Assembly (NCBI GenBank): GCA_040877935.1
Contig: JBBDNB010000048.1
Location: forward strand, 124,001 to 188,000
Direction of reading: 5' to 3'
Origin: Chitinophagales bacterium
Lineage (GTDB): Bacteria > Bacteroidota > Bacteroidia > Chitinophagales > CAIOSU01
DNA length: 64,000 bases
Shown: in pieces, positions 54,512 to 64,000 of the stretch
Numbering within the stretch: the stretch's first letter is position 1
Layout of the letters: each line of letters begins with the position of its first letter
The notes under the pieces: generated by a model
The model's input: only the letters and a program-made list of their open reading frames with translations
Databases searched by the model: none
Told to the model about the DNA's origin: nothing
Position numbers and translations under genes: made by a program

Positions 54512-55743
54512 CTTCTTCCGGTTTTAGCACCGAGAAATTCTGTGTTTTGCTGATGCTTAATTTTAGTGTCTTTCAATGCTTTCATTGCTTTCTGCAATCC
54601 ACTTAAAGTCATCGGGAACATGCGGTTTTCCATTATTTCCTGCAGAATTTGTGTGCTCTGGAAATACTCCCACGAATATTCTGGGTTGGGATTGATCCAA
54701 ATAAAATTGGGGAAATGTTCCTTCATCCGTTCCAACCAAACCATACCCGATTCGGGATTGTAATGCTCAACACTCCCTCCTTCTGCTACTACTTCATAGG
54801 GCGACATAGCCGCATCGCCTACAAAAATAACTTTATAATCCTTGTTGTATTTATTGAGTATATCCCAAGTGGGAATGCGTTCTTCAAACCTGAGTTTATT
54901 GTCTTTCCATACCGATTCGTAAAGGCAATTGTGGAAATAGTAAAACTCAAGATGTTTGAACTGATGCCGAGCTGCTGAAAATAAGCGGGAACACAATTCA
55001 ACATGATCATCCATAGATCCACCAACATCCATCAGCATCAAAACCTTTACCCGGTTTTTCTTTGTGGCCTGCATTTTGATGTCCAGCATTCCGGCATTTT
55101 CTGAAGTTTTACGAATAGTACCGTCCATGTCCAATTCTTCTTCAGCACCTTCTCTTGTCAGCTCACGCAATCTTTTCAGCACCATTTTCATATTGCGGGT
55201 GTCCAGTTCTACGGAATCATCCAGGTCGGCAAAATTTCTTTTGTCCCAGACTTTTACCGCCCTGCGATTGCGACTGCCCTCCTGCCCTACCCGAAATCCT
55301 TCGGGATTATAACCATAAGCTCCAAAAGGAGAAGTGCCTCCAGTGCCTATCCATTTGTTTCCGCCTTCGTGTCTTTCATTTTGTTCTTTCATCAACTCTT
55401 TGAAGCGCTCCATGAGTTTGTCCATGCCGCCCATGGCTTCTATCATGGCTTTTTCTTCTTCGCTAAGTTGATTCACAAGATTTTTGCGCAACCAATCTTC
55501 AGGAATTTGTTCAAAAAAATCATTGGGAATGGCTTCCATGCCCTGGAAATACTGCCCAAACAATTGATCGAAACGATCGAGCTGATTTTCATGCTTGATC
55601 AAAATAGTTTTACTCAATGCATAAAAATCATCCAGGTTATAATTGGCCAGTCCTTTTTTTACCGCTTCCAAAAGGGCAAGATATTCGTGCAAGGTAACCT
55701 TGATACCGTCATTGCGCAATAAGTAAAAAAAATCGATAAACAT
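54508..55743 (-). CDS. CoxE-like protein with VWA domain
   Basis: This 411-residue protein of the MoxR-associated VWA class works with AAA ATPases in metal insertion or complex assembly. The N-terminal half is helical (IKVTLHEYLALLEAVKKG, VNQLSEEEKAMIEAM). The VWA-like domain (about 240-400) contains the MIDAS-type motif LMDVGGSMD and continues with FHNCLYESVWKD and VIFVGDAAMSPYE. It lies 2 bases downstream of the MoxR gene and overlaps the acetyltransferase gene. The client complex is not evident. Confidence 0.9.
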   Translation of the reverse strand: MFIDFFYLLRNDGIKVTLHEYLALLEAVKKGLANYNLDDFYALSKTILIKHENQLDRFDQLFGQYFQGMEAIPNDFFEQIPEDWLRKNLVNQLSEEEKAMIEAMGGMDKLMERFKELMKEQNERHEGGNKWIGTGGTSPFGAYGYNPEGFRVGQEGSRNRRAVKVWDKRNFADLDDSVELDTRNMKMVLKRLRELTREGAEEELDMDGTIRKTSENAGMLDIKMQATKKNRVKVLMLMDVGGSMDDHVELCSRLFSAARHQFKHLEFYYFHNCLYESVWKDNKLRFEERIPTWDILNKYNKDYKVIFVGDAAMSPYEVVAEGGSVEHYNPESGMVWLERMKEHFPNFIWINPNPEYSWEYFQSTQILQEIMENRMFPMTLSGLQKAMKALKDTKIKHQQNTEFLGAKTGRS

Positions 55744-55745
55744 AT

Positions 55746-56582
55746 TTATCTGAATCTGCTTTTAGCTAAATTTTGCAGCCAGGAAAGGTCCTGTTCATTT
55801 TTAATCAAAGCATGCACATGAGGAGGCACATCTTCACCTACTTTTATCGCATCCAGCTCCTCAGGTGTCATTTGCTCCATAAGTAAAAGCTTAATCCAGT
55901 CAATCAGTTCACTGGTACTTGGTTTTTTCTTGATGCCCTTGATTTCCCTGATTTGATAAAAAACATTCATAGCAGAGCGCATAAGTTCACCTGCCAGGTT
56001 TGGATAATGCACATTGATTATTTCTTTCATGGTTTCGGGTTCCGGAAAGCGTATATAGTGAAAAAGACAACGCCTCAAAAAAGCATCGGGCAGTTCTTTT
56101 TCATTATTTGAAGTAATTATAACTATAGGCCGGGTTTTTGCACAAATGGTTTTTTGCAATTCGTAGCAGTAAAATTCCATTTTATCCAATTCAAGCAATA
56201 GGTCATTGGGAAATTCAATATCTGCTTTGTCGATTTCATCAATAAGTAAAACCACTTGCTCATCGGCTTCAAAAGCCTCCCAAAGCTTTCCTTTTTTAAT
56301 GTAGTTGGAAATATCCTGCACCCGATCAGAACCGAGCTGCGAATCGCGCAAGCGTGAAACAGCATCGTATTCATAAAGTCCTTGCTGGGCAACTGTTGTT
56401 GATTTAATATACCAGGTCAGGAGTTTTTTATCCATTGCTTTGGCCACTTCTTCTGCCAGCAAAGTTTTACCCGTTCCGGGCTCTCCTTTTATAATGATTG
56501 GTTTTTCGAGCAACATTGCAGCATTTACTGCTACCTGCAATTCATCGGTAGCTACATAGTTATCTGTTCCTTTAAATGACAT
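55746..56582 (-). CDS. MoxR-family AAA+ ATPase
   Basis: Starting at the ATG at 56582 gives 278 residues ([28 protein letters not shown]). Walker A is [19 protein letters not shown], Walker B [20 protein letters not shown], sensor 1 [28 protein letters not shown]. MoxR ATPases act as chaperones with VWA proteins, and the CoxE-like partner begins 2 bases after its stop. A candidate -7 box is at 56599-56606. Confidence 0.94.
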   Translation of the reverse strand: [278 protein letters not shown]

Positions 56583-56598
56583 GTACTTTGTTTTTTTG

Positions 56599-56606
56599 CA
56601 AAAGTA
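56599..56606 (-). promoter_or_regulatory. Candidate -7 box of the moxR-coxE-elaA unit
   Basis: On the - strand TACTTTTG fits TAnnTTTG, 17 bases before the ATG at 56582. The spacing is similar to that at 14099. No sure -33 element was seen. Confidence 0.3.
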
Positions 56607-56695
56607 AAACAATTCAGACAGTCGGCTAAAGATTCGATCAAGCTGCGAAGACTAAATCAAAAGTAATTAAAAAATATAATGTATAGGATTTTTTA

Positions 56696-59600
56696 ATGCC
56701 ATTTAGTAATTTAACATCTTTTATGTTGAAAAAGGCTTGTATGAGGGCGGTTATCACATTTAGGACTATTTTATTCATTTTCTTATTTTTTTGTTGTTTA
56801 AAAACTAATGCGCAGATAAGTGTATTCGATGTATTGAGTGATCAGCAACTGGCCCAATCACTTGCCGGAAACGGAGTGACTATCAGTAATGTACAAGTCA
56901 ATTGTCACTCCGATTCTTATGGGAGTTTTGCAAATAACAATACAGCTTTGGAAATTGACAGTGGCTTAGTGCTCTCCACTGGTTTGATAAGTGATATTCC
57001 TAATCCAGCATTTTCTTTTTCATCTACACCAATGTTGACCCTGGGAGATCAAGACCTTGCCAATACTACCGGTATTCCAGTTGACAGTATTTTTGATGCA
57101 TGTTCTATGGAATTTGACATTGAGCCCCTATCTGATACCTTGAAGTTTAAATACGTTTTTTCTTCAGAAGAATACCATCAATGGGTTTGTTCAAATTTTA
57201 ATGATGCATTTGCATTTCTTATTTCCGGTCCAGACCCATCTGGCGGAAATTATAACAATAAAAATATTGCGCTTATTCCCGGATCTACACAACCTGTGGC
57301 AATTAATAGTGTAAATAATGGGGTTGAGCTTTTTCCGGGCTTTGGATCTGGATCTCCATGTACATGGGGGGCTAATTCATGCCCCTGTAATAGCCAGTAT
57401 TTTATTGATAATGAAGCACTCAATACCGATATAGCTTACAATGGATTAACGGTAACTTTTGAAGCAGTAATTCCCGTAATTCCCTGTAATTCATACCACC
57501 TAAAATTAGTTATAGCAGATGTATATGATGGATATTATGATTCAGGCGTATTTATTGAAGCTGGCAGTATTGAAAGCTCAGGTGTTTCACTTGAAGCATA
57601 CAACAATGTTGGAGGCAATTATCCGGATACTATAGCAATAAGGTCTTGCGTAGATGCTTATATCGATTTTATTATTGATGACCCAATACAAAACGACCAG
57701 GTTTTATACTTCAATATTGGGGGAACTGCAGTGAATGGCGTTGATTATAGCACAATACCGGATAGTGTAATTATTCCGGCAGGAGATACTATCGCTGAGC
57801 TTCTTATCAATCCTTTACCCGGTGGAAATGGCTCCCCTGAAACAATCGTAATCGGACTGATAAATCTATGTTCCACAACTGTATATGACAGCGTTGTCAT
57901 TACTATACTAGATTCTCTACCCCTTGCCATTATCGGGCCTGATACCATAAGTTATTGCCAGGGCGGTTCTGCCCAACTTTTAGCTACTGGATCCAACAAT
58001 TATACTTGGTCTCCTTCAAATGGACTGAGCGATCCTAATATTGCCGATCCAGATGTTTTTACAAACACCAATACAACCTATACAGTAACTACTACACTTG
58101 GATCTTGTACCGCTTCCGACAGTGTAACGGTTACTATTGATTCAAAATTGAACTTAGACCTCGGATTTGATCATATCGGATGCAGCGGAAATGCTTTTGG
58201 AACTGCGTGGTTAAATAGCACTACAGGCACACAGCCCTTTACTTTGCTTTGGAGCACCAATGAAAATACAGATACAATTAATAACCTAAGTGCCGGCACC
58301 TATACATTAACAGTAACAGATGCTGGTGGCTGCGAGGGAATTGACAGTGTTACTATCTTACAGACTTCATCAATTAATATAGATAGTATTACAGGCAATG
58401 CTATTTCTTGTTATAATGGCAATGACGGTTCAGCAACTGTGTTTTATTCGGATGGTACTCCGCCCTATCAAGTAGTGTGGAACAATCAACAAACCGGGAA
58501 TACTGCAAATAACCTTAGTGCGGGAATATATACTGTAAATGTTACCGATAGTAACGGTTGCAACAATTCAACTTCTATAACAATTGAGCAAGCAGATTCT
58601 ATTGAAGTAGCAGTCAATACTACAGATGTTGCTTGTTCGGGTTCGGCCAATGGCACTGCAGAAGCAAATATTATTGGCCAGTTTCCACCCTATCTTATAG
58701 AATGGAGCAATGGAGATATTGGCAGCATAGCCGATGGGCTATCTTCAGGAACCCACCAGCTTACTGTTACAGATTCTAATGCATGTAGCATTGTCCGCAG
58801 TTTTAATATTTCAGACATGAACCCTATTTTATTTAACCTTAGTGCAACAGATGTGTCTTGTGCCGGCAGAGCTGATGGCGCAGCATTGCTCAGCCAGGTT
58901 TCAGGGGGTACTACTCCATATCAATATGAATGGAGTACATCTGATACCCTTAATACAATTGATTCATTAAGTGCGGGCAATTATTTAGTTACCATTACAG
59001 ATGACAGTGGTTGTTTTGTAATAGACAGTGTAATTGTTGATGCGCCAATGCCCCTTGATTTTACAAGTGATATTAGCGATGCTGACTGTGCAGGTGGAGA
59101 CAATGGCATGGCAAGTATTACGGCAAGCGGTGGCACGGCTCCTTATGATTTCTTATGGGAAAATGGGCAAACAGGCAATACTATAACCGGGTTGCTTGCC
59201 GGAGAATATCCATTTACAATAACTGACGATAACAATTGTGAACTTGTGGATACAATATCAATTATAACAACAGAACTCACACTTGATGAATTGACTGTGA
59301 ATGATGAAAGTTGCCCAGGTGAAGAAGACGGTGCTGTCTTTGTATCGGCAGCGGGAGGTACGGAACCATACACTTATACACTGATTGGGGTTGACTCCCT
59401 TTCTGAAGGTGTTTTTACGGGTTTATCGGGAGGCGCCACTTATCAATTGCAAGTTACAGACGCTGCATCCTGTGTATTTCATCAAGAGATTATTATTAAT
59501 CAATCCGATGAAATTACGGTTGACTTTGTTGAGGAAGAACTCAATATTGAACTTGGTGAAAGTATAGAAATAGAGCCAGTTATATTACCGGAAGACAATG

Positions 59601-60055
59601 GTACATACAATTATATATGGGAGCCTTCTACCGGATTGAATTGTACAGATTGCAGTACGCCAATTGCAACACCCCCGGGTGAAAGCATTTATCAACTCAC
59701 TGTTTACGATTCATTTGGATGTGCGTATTCTAATGAAATTAAGGTGAATGTTGAGTTTCCGACAGCACAGGTACATCTTCCCAATGTCTTTTCACCCAAT
59801 AATGATGGCATTAATGATGTAGTGAGTATTTATGGAAATACAGCAAAGGTCAAATCAATACATTTGATGATTTTTGACGCCTGGGGAGAAAAAATATTTG
59901 ATACAAGAGATCTAACTACAGCAATAAAAGGCTGGGATGGAACTTATAAAGGACAGGCTTTATCGCCCGGGGTATATACATACAGCTTAAATACAATTTT
60001 TGAGCATCAAATTAAAGCAGATAAAAAACATGGAAGTATTACATTAATACGCTAA
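56696..60055 (+). CDS. Large SprB-repeat adhesin with choice-of-anchor L and gliding-type C-terminal domain
   Basis: The protein has 1119 residues if started at 56696; ATGs at 56723 or 56741 would give more normal signal peptides (hydrophobic ILFIFLFFCCLKTNAQ). The N-terminal third (about 45-290) resembles a choice-of-anchor L domain (VFDVLSDQQLAQSLAGNGVTIS, FKYVFSSEEYHQW). A Calx-beta-like segment follows (about 325-400). Six SprB repeats lie from about 485 to 935, each with a SC.G..DG.A pattern and ..L.AGTY.LTVTD..GC. The C-terminus is the gliding-motility-associated T9SS type B domain (PNVFSPNNDGINDVV ... GWDGTYKGQALSPGVYTY). It should be exported by the T9SS. Confidence 0.92.
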   Translation: MPFSNLTSFMLKKACMRAVITFRTILFIFLFFCCLKTNAQISVFDVLSDQQLAQSLAGNGVTISNVQVNCHSDSYGSFANNNTALEIDSGLVLSTGLISDIPNPAFSFSSTPMLTLGDQDLANTTGIPVDSIFDACSMEFDIEPLSDTLKFKYVFSSEEYHQWVCSNFNDAFAFLISGPDPSGGNYNNKNIALIPGSTQPVAINSVNNGVELFPGFGSGSPCTWGANSCPCNSQYFIDNEALNTDIAYNGLTVTFEAVIPVIPCNSYHLKLVIADVYDGYYDSGVFIEAGSIESSGVSLEAYNNVGGNYPDTIAIRSCVDAYIDFIIDDPIQNDQVLYFNIGGTAVNGVDYSTIPDSVIIPAGDTIAELLINPLPGGNGSPETIVIGLINLCSTTVYDSVVITILDSLPLAIIGPDTISYCQGGSAQLLATGSNNYTWSPSNGLSDPNIADPDVFTNTNTTYTVTTTLGSCTASDSVTVTIDSKLNLDLGFDHIGCSGNAFGTAWLNSTTGTQPFTLLWSTNENTDTINNLSAGTYTLTVTDAGGCEGIDSVTILQTSSINIDSITGNAISCYNGNDGSATVFYSDGTPPYQVVWNNQQTGNTANNLSAGIYTVNVTDSNGCNNSTSITIEQADSIEVAVNTTDVACSGSANGTAEANIIGQFPPYLIEWSNGDIGSIADGLSSGTHQLTVTDSNACSIVRSFNISDMNPILFNLSATDVSCAGRADGAALLSQVSGGTTPYQYEWSTSDTLNTIDSLSAGNYLVTITDDSGCFVIDSVIVDAPMPLDFTSDISDADCAGGDNGMASITASGGTAPYDFLWENGQTGNTITGLLAGEYPFTITDDNNCELVDTISIITTELTLDELTVNDESCPGEEDGAVFVSAAGGTEPYTYTLIGVDSLSEGVFTGLSGGATYQLQVTDAASCVFHQEIIINQSDEITVDFVEEELNIELGESIEIEPVILPEDNGTYNYIWEPSTGLNCTDCSTPIATPPGESIYQLTVYDSFGCAYSNEIKVNVEFPTAQVHLPNVFSPNNDGINDVVSIYGNTAKVKSIHLMIFDAWGEKIFDTRDLTTAIKGWDGTYKGQALSPGVYTYSLNTIFEHQIKADKKHGSITLIR

Positions 60056-60075
60056 CGGAGTCTTGAAAAAATAGA

Positions 60076-60083
60076 TAGCTTTG
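60076..60083 (+). promoter_or_regulatory. Candidate -7 box upstream of the TonB-dependent receptor
   Basis: TAGCTTTG fits TAnnTTTG, 48 bases before the chosen ATG at 60132. The -33 element is not clear. Confidence 0.28.
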
Positions 60084-60131
60084 CAGATTGAAGCAATACA
60101 AAGCTTCCAACTGAAACCAATCTACTTCATT

Positions 60132-62465
60132 ATGAAAAATTGTTGCTCCACTCTGCTAACAATGTTTCTTGTGTTTTTTTGTTTTTATGCTGTTGCACAA
60201 GAGAAAGCTATAATAAAGGGAACTGTTAAAGACAAAGCCAGCGATGAAGTATTGCTGGGCGTAAATGTTGCTGTATTGGGTGAAAGTGCCGGTGCCTCTA
60301 CAGATATTGAAGGGAATTATTCACTAAAACTTGATCCCGGTACTTACAGGTTGAAATTTTCATTCCTCGGCTATGATCAGGAAATCCAAAAAATAAGTTT
60401 GGCGGCAGGTGAGGAACGCACATTTGACATAGCTTTAGGCGAAAGTGAAGAACAACTCAATATAGTAGTTGTTTCTGGTAGTAAGTACGAACGCAATCTT
60501 TCAGAAGAAACATTTTCCATAGAAGTACTCAAAACCGACCTGATTGAAAATTCAAACAATGTCACTTTAAGGGAAGGTATAGACAAATTATCCGGTGTAA
60601 CGATTTATGACAACCAGGCCAATATCAGAGGTGGAAGTGGTTTTACCTACAGTGTTGGCAGCAGGGTGCTTACCTTGATAGATGGCTTACCAATATTAAG
60701 TGTTGATAGAAGTGAAATACGTTGGAGCCAAATGCCATTGGAAATCAGTGACCAGGTAGAGGTCATCAAGTCTGCATCTTCAGCACTATACGGAGCTTCA
60801 GCATTGAATGGTGTTATAAATGTGAGAACTGCATGGGCAAAATCAAAGCCGGAAACAAAGGCTATGATCTATTACAATGGCTATGCAAAGCCAAGAAATA
60901 AAGAACTTGCCTGGTGGGATAATTCCGAAGAGCCTCCAATGCGCTATGGAGCTCAATTCTCCCATAAGCAGAAATTTGGCAGGCATGATTTTGTAGTTGG
61001 AGGAAATTACAATAAATCTATCGGTTATATCAGAAGGGCCAATTCCGGATTTCACAGGCTATCGTTAAAATACAGACATCGCCCCGAAAAAGTAGAAGGG
61101 CTTTCTTATGGATTGGGAGCATACCTGATGGAAACGGATGAAGTGGATTATATCTTTTGGTACGATTCAGGAGATAATAAGTATGTGCCCTTCGGTGCTG
61201 ATCTAAACAACTGGAGAAGTGAAGGGACCCTGACTACCAGTAATAGAAAAGTGATACTCCTGGATCCCTTTGTGAAATACTATCATGGCAACAGCAAGCA
61301 CAGCTTGAAAGGAAGAATGTACAGGACCAGGTTGCGTTTCTCCAGCAAAAACCTGGATACCTACCTGTATATGGGAGAGTATCAATTTCAACACTCATTT
61401 GATTTTGGAATGAATATTACAGCCGGTTTCCTGGGGCAAAAGGCTACTATGGCCGATAAGGATTTGGGCAACCACCAGGCCCACAATGTCGCTCCGTACA
61501 TTCAGTTGGATCAAAAAATTGGACGGCTTTCATTCAATATTGGGGGCAGATATGAGCATTTTAATCTCGACAGTATTTACAACGCAGGCCGACCAGTTGG
61601 ATCGGCAGGTTTGAATTTTCAGGCAGCTAAGAAAACTTATTTGCGTTTTTCCGTTGGACAGGGATTTCGGTTTCCAGGTATAGCCGAGCGTTTCGTTGAT
61701 GAACAACTTCTTGACAATCCTCCAATTGGAGCATATCCTAATCATAACCTACAGCCCGAGTATGGCTACAATGCAGAGATTGGAATAAAACAAGGTGTAA
61801 AAATCAAAAAGTGGCTGGGCTATGCCGACCTGGCATTTTTCTGGATGGATTACTGGAATATGGTCGTTTTCGAATTTGGAAGCCAGACCACAGGAGAAAA
61901 CCCCGGGCTCGGTTTTTCTGCAAAAAACCTGACAAGGGCGCGTGTAGCAGGACTTGAAGCTACTTTGGTGGGCGAGGGAAAAATCGGCAAGATTCCTGTT
62001 AGAGTTCAGGGAGGTTATACTTATAGTTACGCAGCTGACCTGAGTAATGATACCACTTTAAGAAAATTTGGGCCTTTTGTCAGTAATATGTTCAAGGCAT
62101 TTGTGCTAAATGAAGAAGATGAGGCGCTGCCAATGCTGACCTATAGAATGCGACACTTAGTGAAAATGGATATAGAATTCGACTGGAAAAAATTCACCAT
62201 AGGAAATGAATTCCGCATTTATGGCAAAATCGACCAAATAGACAAGGTCTTTGAATTATTCATTCCCGGCCTTACAGAATACAGGGAAGCACAACCCCGC
62301 TCCTCTTTTTTGTGGAATTTCAGGGCTGCTTATAATTTCGGGAAATTTGGAACCCTGGGCGTAATTATCAATAATGTGCTCAATTCTGAATATACTGTCA
62401 GGGTTGCACGTCTTGAGCCACCCATGAATTATACCTTACAATACAAAATAAATATTGGAGGGTAA
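60132..62465 (+). CDS. TonB-dependent receptor with carboxypeptidase-regulatory-like domain
   Basis: Starting at the ATG at 60132 gives 777 residues with a signal peptide (MKNCCSTLLTMFLVFFCFYAVAQ). A CarboxypepD_reg-like domain (about 28-105: IIKGTVKDKASDEVLLGVNVAVLGESAGASTDIEGNYSL) precedes the plug (about 120-235: DKLSGVTIYDNQANIRGGSGFTYSVGSRVLTLIDGLP) and the barrel, ending in YTLQYKINIGG. The plug and barrel are complete. The substrate is unknown. It lies between two T9SS adhesin genes. Confidence 0.93.
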   Translation: MKNCCSTLLTMFLVFFCFYAVAQEKAIIKGTVKDKASDEVLLGVNVAVLGESAGASTDIEGNYSLKLDPGTYRLKFSFLGYDQEIQKISLAAGEERTFDIALGESEEQLNIVVVSGSKYERNLSEETFSIEVLKTDLIENSNNVTLREGIDKLSGVTIYDNQANIRGGSGFTYSVGSRVLTLIDGLPILSVDRSEIRWSQMPLEISDQVEVIKSASSALYGASALNGVINVRTAWAKSKPETKAMIYYNGYAKPRNKELAWWDNSEEPPMRYGAQFSHKQKFGRHDFVVGGNYNKSIGYIRRANSGFHRLSLKYRHRPEKVEGLSYGLGAYLMETDEVDYIFWYDSGDNKYVPFGADLNNWRSEGTLTTSNRKVILLDPFVKYYHGNSKHSLKGRMYRTRLRFSSKNLDTYLYMGEYQFQHSFDFGMNITAGFLGQKATMADKDLGNHQAHNVAPYIQLDQKIGRLSFNIGGRYEHFNLDSIYNAGRPVGSAGLNFQAAKKTYLRFSVGQGFRFPGIAERFVDEQLLDNPPIGAYPNHNLQPEYGYNAEIGIKQGVKIKKWLGYADLAFFWMDYWNMVVFEFGSQTTGENPGLGFSAKNLTRARVAGLEATLVGEGKIGKIPVRVQGGYTYSYAADLSNDTTLRKFGPFVSNMFKAFVLNEEDEALPMLTYRMRHLVKMDIEFDWKKFTIGNEFRIYGKIDQIDKVFELFIPGLTEYREAQPRSSFLWNFRAAYNFGKFGTLGVIINNVLNSEYTVRVARLEPPMNYTLQYKINIGG

Positions 62466-62559
62466 CAAAATATATTTGTCTGGAATATTGCCAAAGGCAA
62501 ATACATACTTTGATTTTCTTTGCCGAAAAAGCTAACTTTATTTGTTAAGCACGGAAATT

Positions 62560-64000
62560 ATGAGGAGTTACCTATTCATTATTTTGCTACTTTATTTACC
62601 TATAAGCGAGCTTTTAGCACAGACTTATAATGATGGGCCGGTTGAGGTTGAGGCGCGTGTAAGAGAGGTAAATGTAAATTTTGCTGCAACAGATGAAGGA
62701 GTTTTTGGTGTGGGGTTTATTCCGGATGAGCTTACCTTTTATATCTGGGGTAGAGACGTAGCAGATGTAGATGGTGCAGGCTGGACAGGAGGCACTTGCC
62801 TCACTGACGATTTTGACCCCCCCGGATTGAGTGCTGATTTGAATTATACATTTTTCAACTTTACCTATGGTGCTACAGTACCCCAATTTCTGGATATTAA
62901 ATTAGAAGCCTGGGAAGACAACTGTGGTTCTGATGGTGCACTTGGATTTAACTGTCCCGGAACACGCTGTACCTATGAAACCAATTGCTGTTGCGCAAAT
63001 ATTTTTGGAGGCTGTGTTTTTTCTACATCCGATGGCAGGTATTGCGATGCAGAACCATTTCTTTCTGGTATGGACTATCGCGATGGCCCGCCTTGCGAAT
63101 ATTATAATCATGGCCTTATTGGTGGTGGCTGCCCTGGCAACAACTACGAACCACGCATTGAAACATTTTGGAGATATACACTTGGAACAGGCTTTAATGC
63201 TGCTATTGATTTTGGTGCCTTAAGCCCTGGAAATGCTCTGGAACATTACAACAGCAATGTCTGCTATTCCAACAATTACGCAGGCAGTCCCGGAAATGAT
63301 GTGTTTTATCAATTTACCATCAACAATCCCCTGGGTGTAATGGCTTCACTTTGTGGAGCACAGGGTGCCCAATTCGACAGCTACATCTATATTGTCAACA
63401 GCGATGGAACTACAGTAGAAGCATTTAATGATGATGCTTGTACTGACCAATCTCAAGTTTCAACTTTTTTGTGTGAACCCGGAACGTATTATATAGTAGT
63501 AGATGCTACTGCTCCTGCCGAGCAAGGTACATTTACACTTCAGCTTAGCGAAGACACTTCTTTTGTATTTGAGGCAGAAATCTCCAAAGAAGATATTTCT
63601 TGTCACGGTGAAACAGATGGAACAGCTAAAGTAGATGTAATCGGTGGCGTAAGTCCATTTGACTATGCATGGAGTGTTTCTGCTTCCACTGATGATTCAA
63701 TTTTTGGTTTGTCTGCCGGAGAAGTGATCGTAAGTGTAACAGATAATGACAACTGTGTAGTTACCGATACTGTAGAAATCATTGAGCCTGCCCCATTATC
63801 TGTCAATGTCACTTCCACTGATGTAAGTTGCAGTGGAGCCAATGATGGCACTGCTACAGCAAATGTAAGCGGGGGAACACCAAACCCTAATTTTCCTGCA
63901 CCAAATAATTACAGCTATACCTGGAATACCATTCCCCAACAAAGTTTACCCACAGCAGTATTTCTGGGTGCAGGTAGTTATTCTGTAGTTGTAACGGACG
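62560..64000 (+). CDS. SprB-repeat surface protein, 3' end beyond the window
   Basis: The frame is open from the ATG at 62560 to the window end (480 codons, no stop). It has a signal peptide (MRSYLFIILLLYLPISELLAQ). A Cys-rich region follows (about 75-205, with CPGTRCTYETNCCCANIFGGC), then a segment like pre-peptidase or bacterial Ig-type domains (about 215-340: NDVFYQFTINNPLG, CEPGTYYIVVDAT). SprB repeats start near residue 343 (KEDISCHGETDGTAKVDVIGG and TSTDVSCSGANDGTATANVSGG). Two are visible and more are likely beyond. It is presumably another T9SS-exported adhesin, but its C-terminal sorting domain is out of view. Confidence 0.88.
   Translation, partial: MRSYLFIILLLYLPISELLAQTYNDGPVEVEARVREVNVNFAATDEGVFGVGFIPDELTFYIWGRDVADVDGAGWTGGTCLTDDFDPPGLSADLNYTFFNFTYGATVPQFLDIKLEAWEDNCGSDGALGFNCPGTRCTYETNCCCANIFGGCVFSTSDGRYCDAEPFLSGMDYRDGPPCEYYNHGLIGGGCPGNNYEPRIETFWRYTLGTGFNAAIDFGALSPGNALEHYNSNVCYSNNYAGSPGNDVFYQFTINNPLGVMASLCGAQGAQFDSYIYIVNSDGTTVEAFNDDACTDQSQVSTFLCEPGTYYIVVDATAPAEQGTFTLQLSEDTSFVFEAEISKEDISCHGETDGTAKVDVIGGVSPFDYAWSVSASTDDSIFGLSAGEVIVSVTDNDNCVVTDTVEIIEPAPLSVNVTSTDVSCSGANDGTATANVSGGTPNPNFPAPNNYSYTWNTIPQQSLPTAVFLGAGSYSVVVTD

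Overview
This window comes from a member of the Bacteroidota. The sequence shows several signs of this: a PorZ-type component of the type IX secretion system (T9SS), T9SS sorting domains of types A and B, SprB-repeat adhesins, TonB-dependent outer-membrane proteins, a DksA-like protein with the reduced zinc finger usual in the phylum, a eukaryote-like IleRS, and low-GC DNA with candidate -7 boxes of the form TAnnTTTG. The gliding-type adhesins suggest a gliding or surface-attached environmental lineage (Saprospiria, Chitinophagia or Cytophagia-like), but I cannot place it to genus.

Layout. 1-5.5 kb is a housekeeping block on the + strand: pheT (5' end cut by the window), a small coiled-coil protein, zapA, rny, tag and a YihY-family membrane protein. 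5.6-6.1 kb holds the tail of a broken SDR gene against a small membrane protein. 6.2-14.1 kb is a - strand run: YdcF-like protein, an LspA-acylphosphatase fusion, a DksA-like protein, ileS and an RND/MMPL transporter. 14.2-17.3 kb has porZ and recO on +. 17.4-22.95 kb is a - strand run of M20 amidohydrolase, SPOR protein, deoC and secA with overlapping ends.

23-28.3 kb is an accessory island: a DGQHR-domain protein with an overlapping two-helix membrane partner, a Fic protein flanked by ~195-bp direct repeats, the fossil tail of a second fic gene, an array of related stem-loops, and a 5'-truncated AbiEii-like gene. 28.3-32 kb returns to ordinary genes: a very short T9SS-CTD protein, a bacterial GH3-like protein, DUF2490, a PepSY-like protein and a membrane protein. 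32.3-37.4 kb is a second accessory island: RES/Xre toxin-antitoxin, an orphan Xre regulator, an S41 peptidase, a membrane protein, a small unknown and a ParE-type toxin-antitoxin pair. Repeated hairpins separate these genes, and the ends of one gene segment look like integron cassette ends.

37.5-43.7 kb is a complete MarR-regulated tripartite efflux operon (marR, membrane fusion protein, RND pump, TolC). 43.9-44.4 kb is another toxin-antitoxin pair. 44.6-51.6 kb (- strand) holds an outer-membrane beta-barrel protein, a cyclophilin-FKBP lipoprotein, a small unknown, an omega-amidase next to a methionine aminotransferase, and mannose-1-phosphate guanylyltransferase. 51.8-56.6 kb holds recQ, an ElaA-type acetyltransferase and a MoxR/CoxE-VWA pair. 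56.7-64 kb holds two large SprB-repeat proteins (the second runs off the window) around a TonB-dependent receptor.

The strongest candidates for new biology are: the DGQHR/membrane-protein module; the Fic locus with its repeats and stem-loop array; a ~170-bp intergenic repeat present twice that carries a conserved ~42-codon reading frame overlapping the start codon of the next gene; and the cassette-like boundaries at 35.5-36.3 kb. No tRNA, rRNA or CRISPR array was recognised.
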